From positions 23,436,266 through 23,500,265 of the forward strand of contig NC_084837.1 in the NCBI RefSeq assembly GCF_033115175.1: DNA of 64,000 nt. Reading direction: 5' to 3'. The DNA comes from Lepus europaeus (taxonomy: Eukaryota > Chordata > Mammalia > Lagomorpha > Leporidae). A model generated the notes under the pieces. That model was not told where the DNA came from. It did no database searches and saw only the letters and a list, made by a program, of their open reading frames with translations. The translations under genes were made by a program, and so were the position numbers. This document shows, piece after piece, positions 51,275 to 53,579 of the stretch; the stretch's first letter is position 1, and every line of letters starts with the position of its first letter.

Positions 51275-53579
51275 GTATTTTTTCAAAGATCTATTTAAGT
51301 ATTTGAAAGGCAGAGGGACAGAGAGAGAGACACACAAAAAAGGAGATCTTTGATCGTTGATTCACTCCCCAGATGACAACAGCCAGGGGTGGGCCAAATC
51401 GAAGCCAGGGGTCAGGATCTGCATCCGCATCTGCTGCGTGGGTGTCAGGGACCCAGGCACTTACGCTGGAGCCGTCTTCTGCTACCTTGCCACACACGTT
51501 CTAAGCCAGGAAGCTGGCATAGAAGCAGAGGAGCCAGGACGTGTGCTGGCACTCTGATACAAGATGTTGGCCTCCCAGGCAGCGGCTTAACTCACTGTGC
51601 CTCAACACCTGCCTCATATTTTGTATATTTTATATGTAAATAATAATGTTAATACCAGAAAGTAAGTTTGCAGCTGAACTGTCATGAAACTGGTGTTTCT
51701 TCCCTCTCCGTCCCTTTCCTGCCTTTTTGTGGTAAACAGTGTGCTCAAGTCCTGGCCTCCCGTCACCTGTCACCGACACATGGTTAATCATCACATGCAG
51801 CAGGCCTCCACAATTAAGCTACCTGTGTGTATTTCTAAAAAATGTCTTTATTTGAAAGAGAGAGAGAGAAAATGTGAGAAAATGCCCATCGGTTGATTCA
51901 CTCCCCAGATGCCTGCAGTGGTAGGGAGAGGAGTGGTGCCAGACTGGAGCCAGAAACAAAAATGCATGTTTCCCATCTGGGTCGAAAGAATCCAGCAACT
52001 TGGCCATCGCCATGGCGGCCTCGACTTCACATTAGCAGTGTGCTGGAGTCAGGAGCTTTTGCTGGGAAGTGAACTCAGGCACACTGATGCGGGATCTTAA
52101 TCCCTAGGTGAAGTAAATACCCATGCTCCCTACCTTTGTACATTTTTCAGATGGTTTAGCTTTGCAGTGAGGCAGGCCTATGTTCTTTGTTTGCTGTTTA
52201 CTAGACATTGAAACTTCGGCAAGTTACCTAACCTTTTTGAATCCTGTATTTTTAATTTGTTCGATGTTTATTATAATCATGCATATTTCTGGATTTGCAG
52301 TGTAGATTGAGATTGTGTAAAGGGTCCCATATGCGGGAGGCGCTGGTGACAGCTCGCTCTCTCTCCTGGTTTTGGACCCCATAGTACCTTGCACAGCATG
52401 AAGCATGTGGAAAGGACTGAAGAGAGAACACTGGTTGACTAAATACTTCATCTTAATAAAATTCTGTTAAATTGTTTTTAGGAGGACTTTCGACTACATT
52501 TTAGAAATATCTCAAGAATCATGGATTGCGTTGGTTGTTTTAAATGTCGACTCTGGGGAAAGCTTCAGGTAAGCAAACCTAGCTCAGTCTCATGTCCTCT
52601 TTTATCCTTTGCCTGAAGAATTTTCTTATTTTTCCTTTTTTTTATTTCTCTTATAGACTCAGGGTTTGGGTACTGCTCTGAAGATCCTGTTTTCCGAAAA
52701 ATTGATAGCAAATATGCCAGAAAGTGGATCCAGTTATGAATTCCAGCTAACCAGACAAGAAATAGTATCATTATTTAATGCATTTGGAAGGTACGTTTGA
52801 ATGTACTAAAATTGATTTTGCTAGTCAGGGGAGTCTAATGTAGCACATATACTCTCTGGGGAAACTGGGTAAGGAGTATCTTCACTGAAATTATTTCATT
52901 CCAGAGTCTTGTGATCTGATAAAATGCTTCAGGTGTGTAGACATACACTGTCATTTGCTGATATTCTTTATTTTCATTTATTGACTTTTATAATTATTGG
53001 TTTAATTATATTTCAGTAGTCATCTTACTGAGTTTGTACATTTATGCAGATTTAAAATATGTATTTCAATATTTAGATACTTTATACTTATGTACTTTAA
53101 TACTACACTTATGAACATATTTATTGATCAAGTTTAGCCTAAATATTCTAACACACATATATACATACTATTTTCTACTAGATATTTATGTACTTTAATG
53201 TCTCATAGTAAGTAAGTGAATATACTTATGAATACTTAAGAGTACAAGAGTATTTTAATAGTTAGGTTCTTCATACTTACATATTTTAATTCTTTAATAC
53301 CAGAAGAACTAACTTGTGGACAGTGTTATCATAGCTTTATCATGTTGAACAATAAAACCACATTAAGGCAGATTAAATGGTTTAGGTACCTTTAAATTTG
53401 CTGAAATTTAAAAAACTTTAAAAAGAAGTTTCTATGGTCTAAAAATGCAAAATAAATAACTTTTAGAGAAAAATTCCTCTAAGATGGCTTCTGAGTGAAA
53501 TTTTTTGTTTGGTTACAGAATTTCTACGAGTGTGAAAGAATTAGAAAACTTCAGGAACTTGTTACAAAATATTCATTAA
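1603..53579 (+). CDS. ERO1A: ERO1A, ER oxidoreductin 1 alpha (complete, 16 coding exons)
   Basis: ERO1A is a FAD-dependent thiol oxidase of the ER lumen. It reoxidises protein disulfide isomerase and passes electrons to O2, making H2O2. Exons join as 1603-1716, 13201-13320, 14413-14496, 19932-19970, 29958-30034, 30137-30210, 36139-36259, 38334-38380, 41274-41285, 44781-44807, 44931-45023, 45812-46058, 46873-46942, 52482-52568, 52657-52790, 53519-53579. All phases agree and the total is 1407 nt (468 aa). Residues 1-23 look like a signal peptide. The shuttle pair is C94/C99 and the FAD-proximal active site is C394-F-K-C397. Regulatory C104 and C131, structural C35/C48, C37/C46, C85/C391 and C208/C241, and C166 are all present. 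FAD contacts known for the human enzyme are kept: R187, T189, W200, S252, H255, R287, R300. N-glycosylation sequons are N280-I-T and N384-I-S. No frameshift or missing key residue is seen, so the gene looks functional. Function is from the known family; the exon calls are read from the sequence. Confidence 0.98.
3134..3293 (-). repeat. CSINE, truncated
   Basis: T-rich tail complement, then the tail-side half of a young-type CSINE. It stops near CTGGTCTCCCAT, so the tRNA-like head is absent. Confidence 0.8.
3384..3666 (+). repeat. CSINE, old diverged copy, sense
   Basis: Begins GGGCAGGCGTTTGGTGCAG and ends in a (TAAA)n tail at 3645-3666. Confidence 0.75.
3745..4071 (-). repeat. CSINE, antisense
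   Basis: Poly-T, AAAGATTTG, the SINE body, then a head ending AGAGCTGCCCC. Confidence 0.85.
4979..5323 (-). repeat. CSINE with (GA)n tract, antisense
   Basis: Full-length body with GA dinucleotide run at 5041-5072; the head reads CACAGCACGGGCCCC. Confidence 0.88.
5366..5682 (+). repeat. CSINE, sense
   Basis: Head GGGGCCAATGTTGTGGCG, tail AAATAAATAAATCTTG followed by A- and T-runs. Confidence 0.85.
6484..6814 (-). repeat. CSINE, young type, antisense
   Basis: Poly-T then GGACAGGCAGAGTG and a full body; head GGCGCTGGCC. It contains a short extra GCTGGCGC-type duplication near 6570-6590. Confidence 0.9.
6824..7155 (-). repeat. CSINE, antisense
   Basis: Separated from the previous copy only by a short C-run; ends near CTACAATGATAGCCC. 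Contains a short CA run at 6982-6990. Confidence 0.8.
7222..7500 (-). repeat. CSINE, old diverged antisense copy
   Basis: TTTATTTATTTGAAAGAGAGA tail side, SINE body and a diverged head ending AAGCCAGAATCCAC. Confidence 0.7.
7520..7791 (-). repeat. CSINE, old diverged antisense copy
   Basis: ACTTTATTTGAAAGGCAG start and a diverged body ending GCATGTCCCAAGC. Confidence 0.7.
7792..8140 (-). repeat. CSINE with internal 25-bp-class repeats, head truncated
   Basis: Has a GA run at 7835-7860 and two extra copies of a CTTTTATTCACTGGTTAGCC-like motif at about 7880-7945. The head is lost at the next CSINE. Confidence 0.75.
8142..8468 (-). repeat. CSINE, antisense
   Basis: Starts GATGTATTTATTTGTTTG; the head ends CATGATGCCAGCCCC. 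Last of a run of five antisense copies. Confidence 0.8.
8773..8787 (+). repeat. (G)15 mononucleotide run
   Basis: Fifteen uninterrupted G residues in otherwise unique intronic sequence. Confidence 0.95.
9245..9573 (-). repeat. Young CSINE with exact 13-bp target duplication
   Basis: Flanked by GGGGCAGAAGATT at 9232-9244 and 9574-9586. Full-length with a poly-T start. Confidence 0.95.
9695..9986 (-). repeat. CSINE, antisense
   Basis: TTTAAGATTTATTTATTTG start; head CACAGCACTGGCCC; small internal deletion near the start of the body. Confidence 0.8.
10185..10330 (+). repeat. Ancient mammalian interspersed repeat fragment
   Basis: The order CATTCACTCA, ATTATTGAACACCCACTGTGTGC, CAAGAATGTTACATTCTGG resembles the common ancient 3'-end module of old LINEs. 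The family cannot be fixed by eye. Confidence 0.4.
11147..11818 (-). mobile_element. Lagomorph L1, 5'-truncated 3' UTR fragment (older subfamily)
   Basis: Antisense L1 3' end: T-run, AAACTTTTATTTAAT, a C-rich tract (11221-11283) and the 3' UTR body up to near GGCCAGAGTTTAGC. It matches the L1s at 25971 and 62352 in order but has only one copy of the unit that is doubled there. Confidence 0.88.
12260..12590 (+). repeat. CSINE, sense
   Basis: Head GGGGCCAGTGTTGCGG, tail CTGCCTTTCAAATAAATAAA. Followed by about 600 bp of unique sequence before exon 2. Confidence 0.88.
13201..13320 (+). CDS. ERO1A: ERO1A coding exon 2 (C46, C48)
   Basis: Codons 39-78, phase 0 at both ends, beginning [11 protein letters not shown] and ending YFRYYK. 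It supplies C46 and C48, which pair with C37 and C35. The donor is GTATTT, weaker than consensus. A young CSINE sits about 115 bp downstream. Confidence 0.98.
13435..13754 (-). repeat. Young CSINE with exact 15-bp target duplication
   Basis: Flanked by TGATAGAGGCTTTTT at 13420-13434 and 13755-13769. It lies in intron 2 close to exon 2. Confidence 0.95.
14413..14496 (+). CDS. ERO1A: ERO1A coding exon 3 (shuttle cysteines C94 and C99)
   Basis: Codons 79-106. It encodes C85 and the flexible-loop motif C94-G-R-R-D-C99, the outer disulfide that accepts electrons from PDI, plus regulatory C104. The acceptor is TTATTTTGTAG and the donor GTAAGA. Confidence 0.98.
15005..15865 (-). mobile_element. Ancient L1M fragment (ORF2 3' end region), antisense
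   Basis: The sequence follows the 3' portion of old mammalian L1 ORF2 in reverse: GTGTACCCATCACTAC, TCCCAAACTGAAACGC, ATGGAATGGCTGGGTCATG, CCATAGTGGCTACACCATTT. Many substitutions; no intact frame. Confidence 0.75.
15223..15290 (+). repeat. Tandem duplication, exact 30-bp unit, 38-bp period
   Basis: A 30-bp unit beginning AGCCGCTTTCTC occurs at 15223-15252 and identically at 15261-15290, with CACTGTTG between. Confidence 0.95.
15870..16202 (-). repeat. CSINE inserted next to the ancient L1
   Basis: Full-length antisense copy; head CACAGTGCGGGCC. Partial target duplication GAGGAGTT on both sides. Confidence 0.88.
16203..17716. other. Intron 3, mostly unique
   Basis: No gene seen. About 17190-17420 weakly resembles an ancient LINE 3' module (GGCCTACTTCCGTGCCAGG, GGAGCCTGTGATTTAATAGG). 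Confidence 0.5.
17717..18025 (-). repeat. CSINE, old antisense copy
   Basis: Poly-T, AAGATGGATTTATTTGG, SINE body; the head is diverged after GGATGCAGGC. Confidence 0.75.
18325..18565 (+). mobile_element. Ancient L1M fragment, sense
   Basis: Reads TAAATTTGGCAGATGTATCC, GTACATACCCTTTGTGC, AGCAATTCTGCCAGAAG, the diverged 3' ORF2 region of old L1s. Confidence 0.6.
18595..18908 (-). repeat. CSINE, young type, antisense
   Basis: Starts ATTTATTTGACAGAGTTAGA, head ACGGTGCCGGCCC. Target duplication approximately ATATGGC(A/G)TTTT. Confidence 0.9.
19193..19507 (+). repeat. CSINE, old sense copy
   Basis: GATGAGTGGTTGGCCTAAC head region and tail CTTTCAAATAAATAAATG. Confidence 0.75.
19932..19970 (+). 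CDS. ERO1A: ERO1A coding exon 4 (39 nt)
   Basis: Codons 107-119 ([13 protein letters not shown]). Small in-frame exon with acceptor TTCTTGTTCAG and donor GTATGC. Both ends are phase 0, so skipping would remove 13 residues of the regulatory loop without a frameshift. Confidence 0.97.
20110..20695 (+). repeat. Ancient LINE-derived repeat (old L1 3' UTR type)
   Basis: Contains TCCCTAGGCTCCTGTTGGCTG, GATGATGTATGCTGGGG and AGTGCGGAGTCATTCCC in an order I recognise from a very common old mammalian repeat. The exact family is not assigned. Confidence 0.5.
20744..20964 (+). other. Candidate unannotated exon (possible poison exon) in ERO1A intron 4
   Basis: A 221-nt block is bounded by a pyrimidine-rich acceptor (CTTCTCTCTCAAG) and a consensus GTAAGT donor. 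It is richer in GC and CpG than the DNA around it and matches no repeat I recognise. Exon 4 ends in phase 0, so inclusion would add 18 codons and then a TGA; 221 is also not a multiple of three. Inclusion would therefore give a truncated protein lacking the C394/C397 site, or decay of the mRNA. An alternative is an old gene fragment: two other frames stay open across most of the block. Nothing shows that it is spliced. Confidence 0.35.
21222..21564 (-). repeat. Young CSINE with exact 13-bp target duplication
   Basis: Flanked by TCTCATGGCAGGT at 21209-21221 and 21565-21577; long poly-T start and intact head GCGGCGCCGGCC. Confidence 0.95.
21930..22270 (-). repeat. CSINE with 14-bp target duplication
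   Basis: Flanked by ACCATTAACATTTT at 21916-21929 and 22271-22284. The body is of the older TTTATTTATTTACTTG type. Confidence 0.93.
23035..23349 (-). repeat. CSINE, antisense
   Basis: AATTTATTTATTTAAAATTC start; head CACAATGCCAGGCCT; possible short duplication ACATGAAA/GCATGAAA. Confidence 0.8.
23467..23642. mobile_element. Mariner-like non-autonomous element (MITE)
   Basis: About 175 bp with imperfect terminal inverted repeats: left AAAGTTCATGGAAAA, right (reversed) AATAGTTTATAGAAAA. Related pieces occur near 30846 and 46608. Confidence 0.5.
23645..23915 (-). repeat. CSINE, old antisense copy
   Basis: Diverged body; the head is represented by CGAGGCCAAATGCCTGCCCC. Confidence 0.65.
23943..24277 (-). 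repeat. CSINE, young type, head shortened
   Basis: (TTTTTA)n start, GACAGGCAGAGTGGACAG, full body, ending GAGCCGTGGCC where the next poly-T starts. The last bases of the head are lost at the junction. Confidence 0.88.
24278..24595 (-). repeat. CSINE abutting the previous copy
   Basis: Long poly-T directly after the neighbouring CSINE; head CCCAGCGCTGGCCCCC. The two copies form a head-to-tail antisense pair. Confidence 0.87.
25168..25493 (-). repeat. CSINE, antisense
   Basis: (TTTA)n start at 25174-25190; head CACGGCATTGGCCA. Confidence 0.85.
25517..25864 (-). repeat. CSINE, antisense
   Basis: Poly-T, AAATTTATTTATCTATTTG, a G/A-rich insert at 25576-25600 and head CAGCACTGGTCCC. Confidence 0.85.
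27292..27322 (+). repeat. (ACA)n simple repeat inside the L1 3' UTR
   Basis: About ten ACA triplets with one TAA interruption. Confidence 0.9.
27436..29016 (-). pseudogene. L1 ORF2 C-terminal remnant (frameshifted)
   Basis: Reverse-transcriptase C-terminal and Cys-rich regions of L1 ORF2p. Three frames must be joined: about 29016-28665 ([26 protein letters not shown]), 28665-28550 ([17 protein letters not shown]), and 28540-27436 ([10 protein letters not shown] to [18 protein letters not shown]). So there are at least two frameshifts. The zinc-knuckle-like [18 protein letters not shown] survives in a 387-codon open frame. The endonuclease and most of the RT domain are absent through 5' truncation, so it is not active. 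Confidence 0.9.
29524..29881 (-). repeat. CSINE with 15-bp target duplication and (GGGA)n
   Basis: Flanked by CCTCCAGTAATTTCT at 29509-29523 and 29882-29896. It contains GA and GGGA runs at 29570-29622 and ends only about 60 bp before exon 5. Confidence 0.94.
29958..30034 (+). CDS. ERO1A: ERO1A coding exon 5 (regulatory C131)
   Basis: Codons 120-144 plus two bases of codon 145. It carries C131, which forms inhibitory disulfides with loop cysteines in the known human enzyme. The acceptor is TTCATTGCAG; the donor GTTGGT is non-canonical at +3. The next intron is only 102 nt. Confidence 0.97.
30137..30210 (+). CDS. ERO1A: ERO1A coding exon 6 (C166)
   Basis: Completes S145 and runs to D169 plus one base of D170. 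The acceptor region is GT/T-rich and ends TTTGAAG, which is unusual; the reading frame and family match fix it. The donor is GTACAA. Confidence 0.96.
30268..30612 (-). repeat. CSINE, old antisense copy with (GACA)n
   Basis: TTTATTTGAAAAGGCAG start, GACA repeats at 30316-30346, diverged head. Confidence 0.75.
30650..30845 (+). mobile_element. Ancient L1M, 5' part of an interrupted copy
   Basis: GGTATACCAGTGTTCATTGC, TTCACAATAGCCAAAATG and TGTCCATTAGAAGATGAAT match the ORF2 3' region of old L1s. It continues at 31978 after later insertions. Confidence 0.75.
30846..30888. mobile_element. Mariner-like element fragment
   Basis: AGGGGGCTTCGAGAAGTTTG then AAAAAAATTTGAATTA, similar to the left end of the element at 23467. 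Confidence 0.4.
30890..31110 (-). repeat. CSINE with internal deletion
   Basis: T-run, AAAGATTTATTTTATTTG, body; jumps from AAGCACTTGCTGC to the head AACGCCGGGTCC. Confidence 0.75.
31330..31970 (-). repeat. Old CSINE split by a younger CSINE
   Basis: The tail side lies at 31330-31398 and the body and head at 31727-31970. The break falls inside the CTTCCATC...TTCACTCC segment. Confidence 0.8.
31402..31726 (-). repeat. CSINE nested in an older CSINE
   Basis: Complete antisense copy (AGATTTATTTATTTG to CACAGCGCCGGCCCC) inside the element at 31330-31970. Confidence 0.87.
31978..32335 (+). mobile_element. Ancient L1M 3' end, continuation
   Basis: CAGTGGAATGCTTCTCAGCC, GATAAGGCAGGCAGAGAAGG and CTTAAGTGTGGTGAAAGTGG follow old L1 ORF2 end and 3' UTR sequence. 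Confidence 0.75.
32341..33364. other. Intron 6, largely unique with two poly-T runs
   Basis: T-runs at 32880-32892 and 32920-32942. The second is followed by GGGCACCTAAGTATC, which could be an antisense poly-A tail of an unrecognised retroelement. No gene seen. Confidence 0.4.
33370..33658 (+). repeat. CSINE, old sense copy
   Basis: GGGCAGGTGTCTGGCCTTGC start and tail CTGCCTTTCAAATGAAAG. Confidence 0.75.
33672..34071 (+). pseudogene. Candidate 5'-truncated retrocopy of an unidentified transcript 3' end
   Basis: About 400 bp ending AATAAA (34043-34048), 15 nt, then an A-run from 34064. It is flanked by exact 13-bp repeats AAATCAAGGGCCA at 33659-33671 and 34072-34084. This is the expected layout of an L1-mobilised mRNA end. 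No open frame or known gene is recognised. The right repeat overlaps the first bases of the next CSINE, so part of the match could be CSINE-derived. Confidence 0.5.
34079..34407 (+). repeat. CSINE, sense
   Basis: Head GGGCCAGCACCGTGGCTCAC, tail CTGCCTGTCAAATAAAAAAA. Confidence 0.9.
34410..35375. other. Intron 6, unique sequence
   Basis: AT-rich, T-runs near 34850-34870. No gene or repeat recognised. Confidence 0.5.
35376..35701 (-). repeat. CSINE with (AC)n(AT)n microsatellite in its tail
   Basis: The SINE tail has expanded into CA then TA dinucleotides at 35396-35432; body and head CACAGCACTAGCCCC follow. Confidence 0.88.
36139..36259 (+). CDS. ERO1A: ERO1A coding exon 7 (FAD contacts R187, T189, W200; C208)
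   Basis: Runs from D170 to the first two bases of K210. It includes [10 protein letters not shown] and [12 protein letters not shown], which hold FAD-contact residues and C208. The acceptor is TTGTCTTACAG; the donor GTATGT overlaps the Lys codon. Q194 and V196 differ from the human residues as I recall them. Confidence 0.97.
36850..36903 (+). repeat. CSINE 3'-end fragment, sense
   Basis: CTCTGCCTTTCAAATAAATA with a short A-tail; the rest is missing. Confidence 0.7.
36914..37236 (+). repeat. CSINE, sense
   Basis: Head GGGGCCGGCACTGTGGCG, tail TCTTTCAAATAAATAAATC and poly-A. Near-repeats ATGACAACCT and ATGACCT flank it. Confidence 0.88.
37396..37735 (-). repeat. Young CSINE inserted in the tail of another CSINE
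   Basis: Poly-T, GACAGGCAGAGTGGATAG to GCCATGGCGCCGGCC. It sits between a CCTTTTTCTCCTTT repeat and the CSINE to which that repeat belongs. Confidence 0.92.
37736..38068 (-). repeat. CSINE whose left target duplication is displaced
   Basis: Full-length; its right flank CCTTTTTCTCCTTT (38069-38082) matches 37382-37395, on the far side of the younger CSINE. Confidence 0.92.
38334..38380 (+). CDS. ERO1A: ERO1A coding exon 8 (47 nt)
   Basis: Completes K210 and encodes [15 protein letters not shown] plus the first base of G226. The acceptor is TTTTGCTTCCAG and the donor GTAGGT. It is a linker region of the family with no catalytic residues. Confidence 0.96.
38815..39003 (+). repeat. L2 LINE fragment, sense
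   Basis: CCCAAATGCTGCCTTTTCC, GGAAATAATCTCTGCCACC and TATCTTTGTATCTGTTATCC follow the L2 3' region. Confidence 0.55.
39030..39394 (-). repeat. CSINE, antisense, with duplicated tail segment
   Basis: AAAGATTTATTTAAAGATTTATTT start, an extra CAGGACTGCTTCCAG-like insert near 39205-39225, head CACAGTGCTGGCCCC. Confidence 0.87.
39568..39836 (+). repeat. CSINE, sense, head truncated
   Basis: Begins at AGATGGGTGCCGGTTCTAG; complete 3' half and tail CTTTCAAATAAATAAAATAA. Confidence 0.85.
40480..40575. repeat. AT-rich TATC/TATA microsatellite with inverted symmetry
   Basis: TAATATAATTTCT(A/G)TATC occurs at 40480 and 40533 (53-bp period), each followed by TATAGAAATTT, which can pair with it. Confidence 0.8.
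41274..41285 (+). CDS. ERO1A: ERO1A coding exon 9 (12-nt microexon)
   Basis: Only 12 nt between acceptor TTGCTTTTCAG and a consensus GTAAGT donor. It supplies the end of G226, N227, S228, K229 and the first base of E230. Phase matches both neighbours and the product fits the family linker before [10 protein letters not shown]. Skipping would keep the frame. Confidence 0.93.
41286..41914. other. Intron 9, unique sequence
   Basis: No gene or repeat recognised between exon 9 and the next CSINE. Confidence 0.5.
41915..42232 (-). repeat. CSINE, antisense
   Basis: AAGATTTACATATTTATTTG start; diverged head GCATGGTGTGGGACCCC. Confidence 0.8.
42373..42713 (+). repeat. CSINE, sense, with target duplication
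   Basis: Head GGGGCTGGCGCCATGGTG, tail AAATAAATAAATAAAATC then poly-A; flanks GCACTGTATGGTTT and GAACTGTATTGTTT. Confidence 0.9.
42748..43058 (-). repeat. CSINE, antisense
   Basis: Poly-T, ATTGATTTTATTTATTTG; head CACAACCCAGCCCC. Confidence 0.82.
43059..43765. other. Intron 9, unique sequence
   Basis: No gene or repeat recognised. Confidence 0.5.
43766..44053 (-). repeat. CSINE with deletion before the head
   Basis: Poly-T, AAAGGTTATTTATTTGAG; jumps from GAACTGGTG to CTATGCCACAGCACC. Confidence 0.83.
44385..44515 (+). repeat. CSINE 3' half, sense
   Basis: Starts at TCTTGTCCAGCCCTGG; tail CACAAATACATAAATAAAA. Confidence 0.75.
44781..44807 (+). CDS. ERO1A: ERO1A coding exon 10 (27 nt)
   Basis: Encodes ENTFYSWLE with split codons at both ends. 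The acceptor is TTTCAATTTCAG and the donor GTAACT. Only 123 nt of intron separate it from exon 11. Confidence 0.96.
44931..45023 (+). CDS. ERO1A: ERO1A coding exon 11 (C241, FAD contacts S252 and H255)
   Basis: Encodes [20 protein letters not shown] onward to YLLQ (residue 269). C241 pairs with C208; S252 and H255 contact FAD in the known structure. The acceptor is CTTTTTTTAG and the donor GTATGC. Confidence 0.98.
45812..46058 (+). CDS. ERO1A: ERO1A coding exon 12 (largest; glycosylated N280, R287, R300)
   Basis: 247 nt from D270 to the first two bases of K352. It has the sequon GHNIT (N280), FAD-contact R287 and R300, and the helical segment around [19 protein letters not shown]. The acceptor is TTTTTCCTCCCAG and the donor GTAAAT. 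Confidence 0.98.
46213..46546 (-). repeat. Young CSINE with 9-bp target duplication
   Basis: Flanked by CACAGCTTT at 46204-46212 and 46547-46555; 150 bp after exon 12. Confidence 0.92.
46608..46683. mobile_element. Mariner-like element, short deletion copy
   Basis: 76 bp with imperfect inverted ends: GGATACCTAAGAAAGTTTG and, reversed from the right, GGGTACTTCAAAAACTAACG. Confidence 0.5.
46873..46942 (+). CDS. ERO1A: ERO1A coding exon 13
   Basis: Completes K352 and encodes [17 protein letters not shown] onward to K375. The acceptor is TTCAAATGCAG and the donor GTAAGT; it ends in phase 0. Confidence 0.97.
47150..47476 (+). repeat. CSINE, sense, with 9-bp tandem expansion
   Basis: Head GGGGCTGGCACTATGGTG; the motif GCAGCCATT is tandemly repeated about four times at 47352-47388; tail TTTCAAATAAGTGAAATG. 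Confidence 0.88.
47522..47858 (-). repeat. Young CSINE with 10-bp target duplication
   Basis: Flanked by GAATGAGTAG at 47512-47521 and 47859-47868. Confidence 0.93.
47962..48296 (-). repeat. CSINE, antisense
   Basis: AAAGATTTATTTATTTATTTG start, GA run at 48018-48039, head CACAGCACCGGCCC. Confidence 0.88.
48297..49087. other. Intron 13, unique sequence
   Basis: No gene or repeat recognised; moderately GC-rich around 48500-49000. Confidence 0.5.
49088..49365 (-). repeat. CSINE, old antisense copy
   Basis: ATTATTTATTTTCATTTTG start and a diverged body; no clear head. Confidence 0.68.
49906..50108. mobile_element. hAT-like non-autonomous DNA transposon
   Basis: About 203 bp with inverted ends CAGGGGTGGGGAAC (left) and CAGAGGCGGGGAAC (right, reversed). 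No convincing 8-bp target duplication is left. Confidence 0.6.
50678..51009 (-). repeat. CSINE, antisense
   Basis: AAGATTTATTTTTTAATTT start; head CACAATCCTAGCCCC. Confidence 0.83.
51222..51273 (+). repeat. (GT)n(AT)n compound microsatellite
   Basis: About 13 GT units followed by about 13 AT units, just left of a CSINE tail complement. Confidence 0.95.
51276..51615 (-). repeat. CSINE, antisense
   Basis: AAAGATCTATTTAAGTATTTG start, diverged body, end CTCAACACCTGCCTC. Confidence 0.78.
51833..52110 (-). repeat. CSINE, old antisense copy
   Basis: ATGTCTTTATTTGAAAGAG start; diverged and shortened. Confidence 0.68.
52482..52568 (+). CDS. ERO1A: ERO1A coding exon 14 (active-site C394/C397)
   Basis: Codons 376-404. 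The motif [15 protein letters not shown] contains C391 (partner of C85) and the FAD-proximal redox pair C394/C397. Sequon N384-I-S is also here. The acceptor is TTGTTTTTAG and the donor GTAAGC. Confidence 0.98.
52657..52790 (+). CDS. ERO1A: ERO1A coding exon 15
   Basis: Codons 405-448 plus two bases of R449, including [17 protein letters not shown] and [14 protein letters not shown]. The acceptor is TTTCTCTTATAG and the donor GTACGT. It follows an 88-nt intron. Confidence 0.97.
52990..53310. repeat. Degenerate AT-rich repeat tract in intron 15
   Basis: Recurring ATACTTATG, ATGTACTTTAAT and related short motifs on both strands. No family assigned. Confidence 0.5.
53519..53579 (+). CDS. ERO1A: ERO1A last coding exon (exon 16)
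   Basis: Completes R449 and encodes [19 protein letters not shown] followed by TAA (53577-53579). The acceptor is TTGGTTACAG. There is no C-terminal KDEL signal, as expected: ERO1A is retained in the ER by binding PDI and ERp44. Confidence 0.97.
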
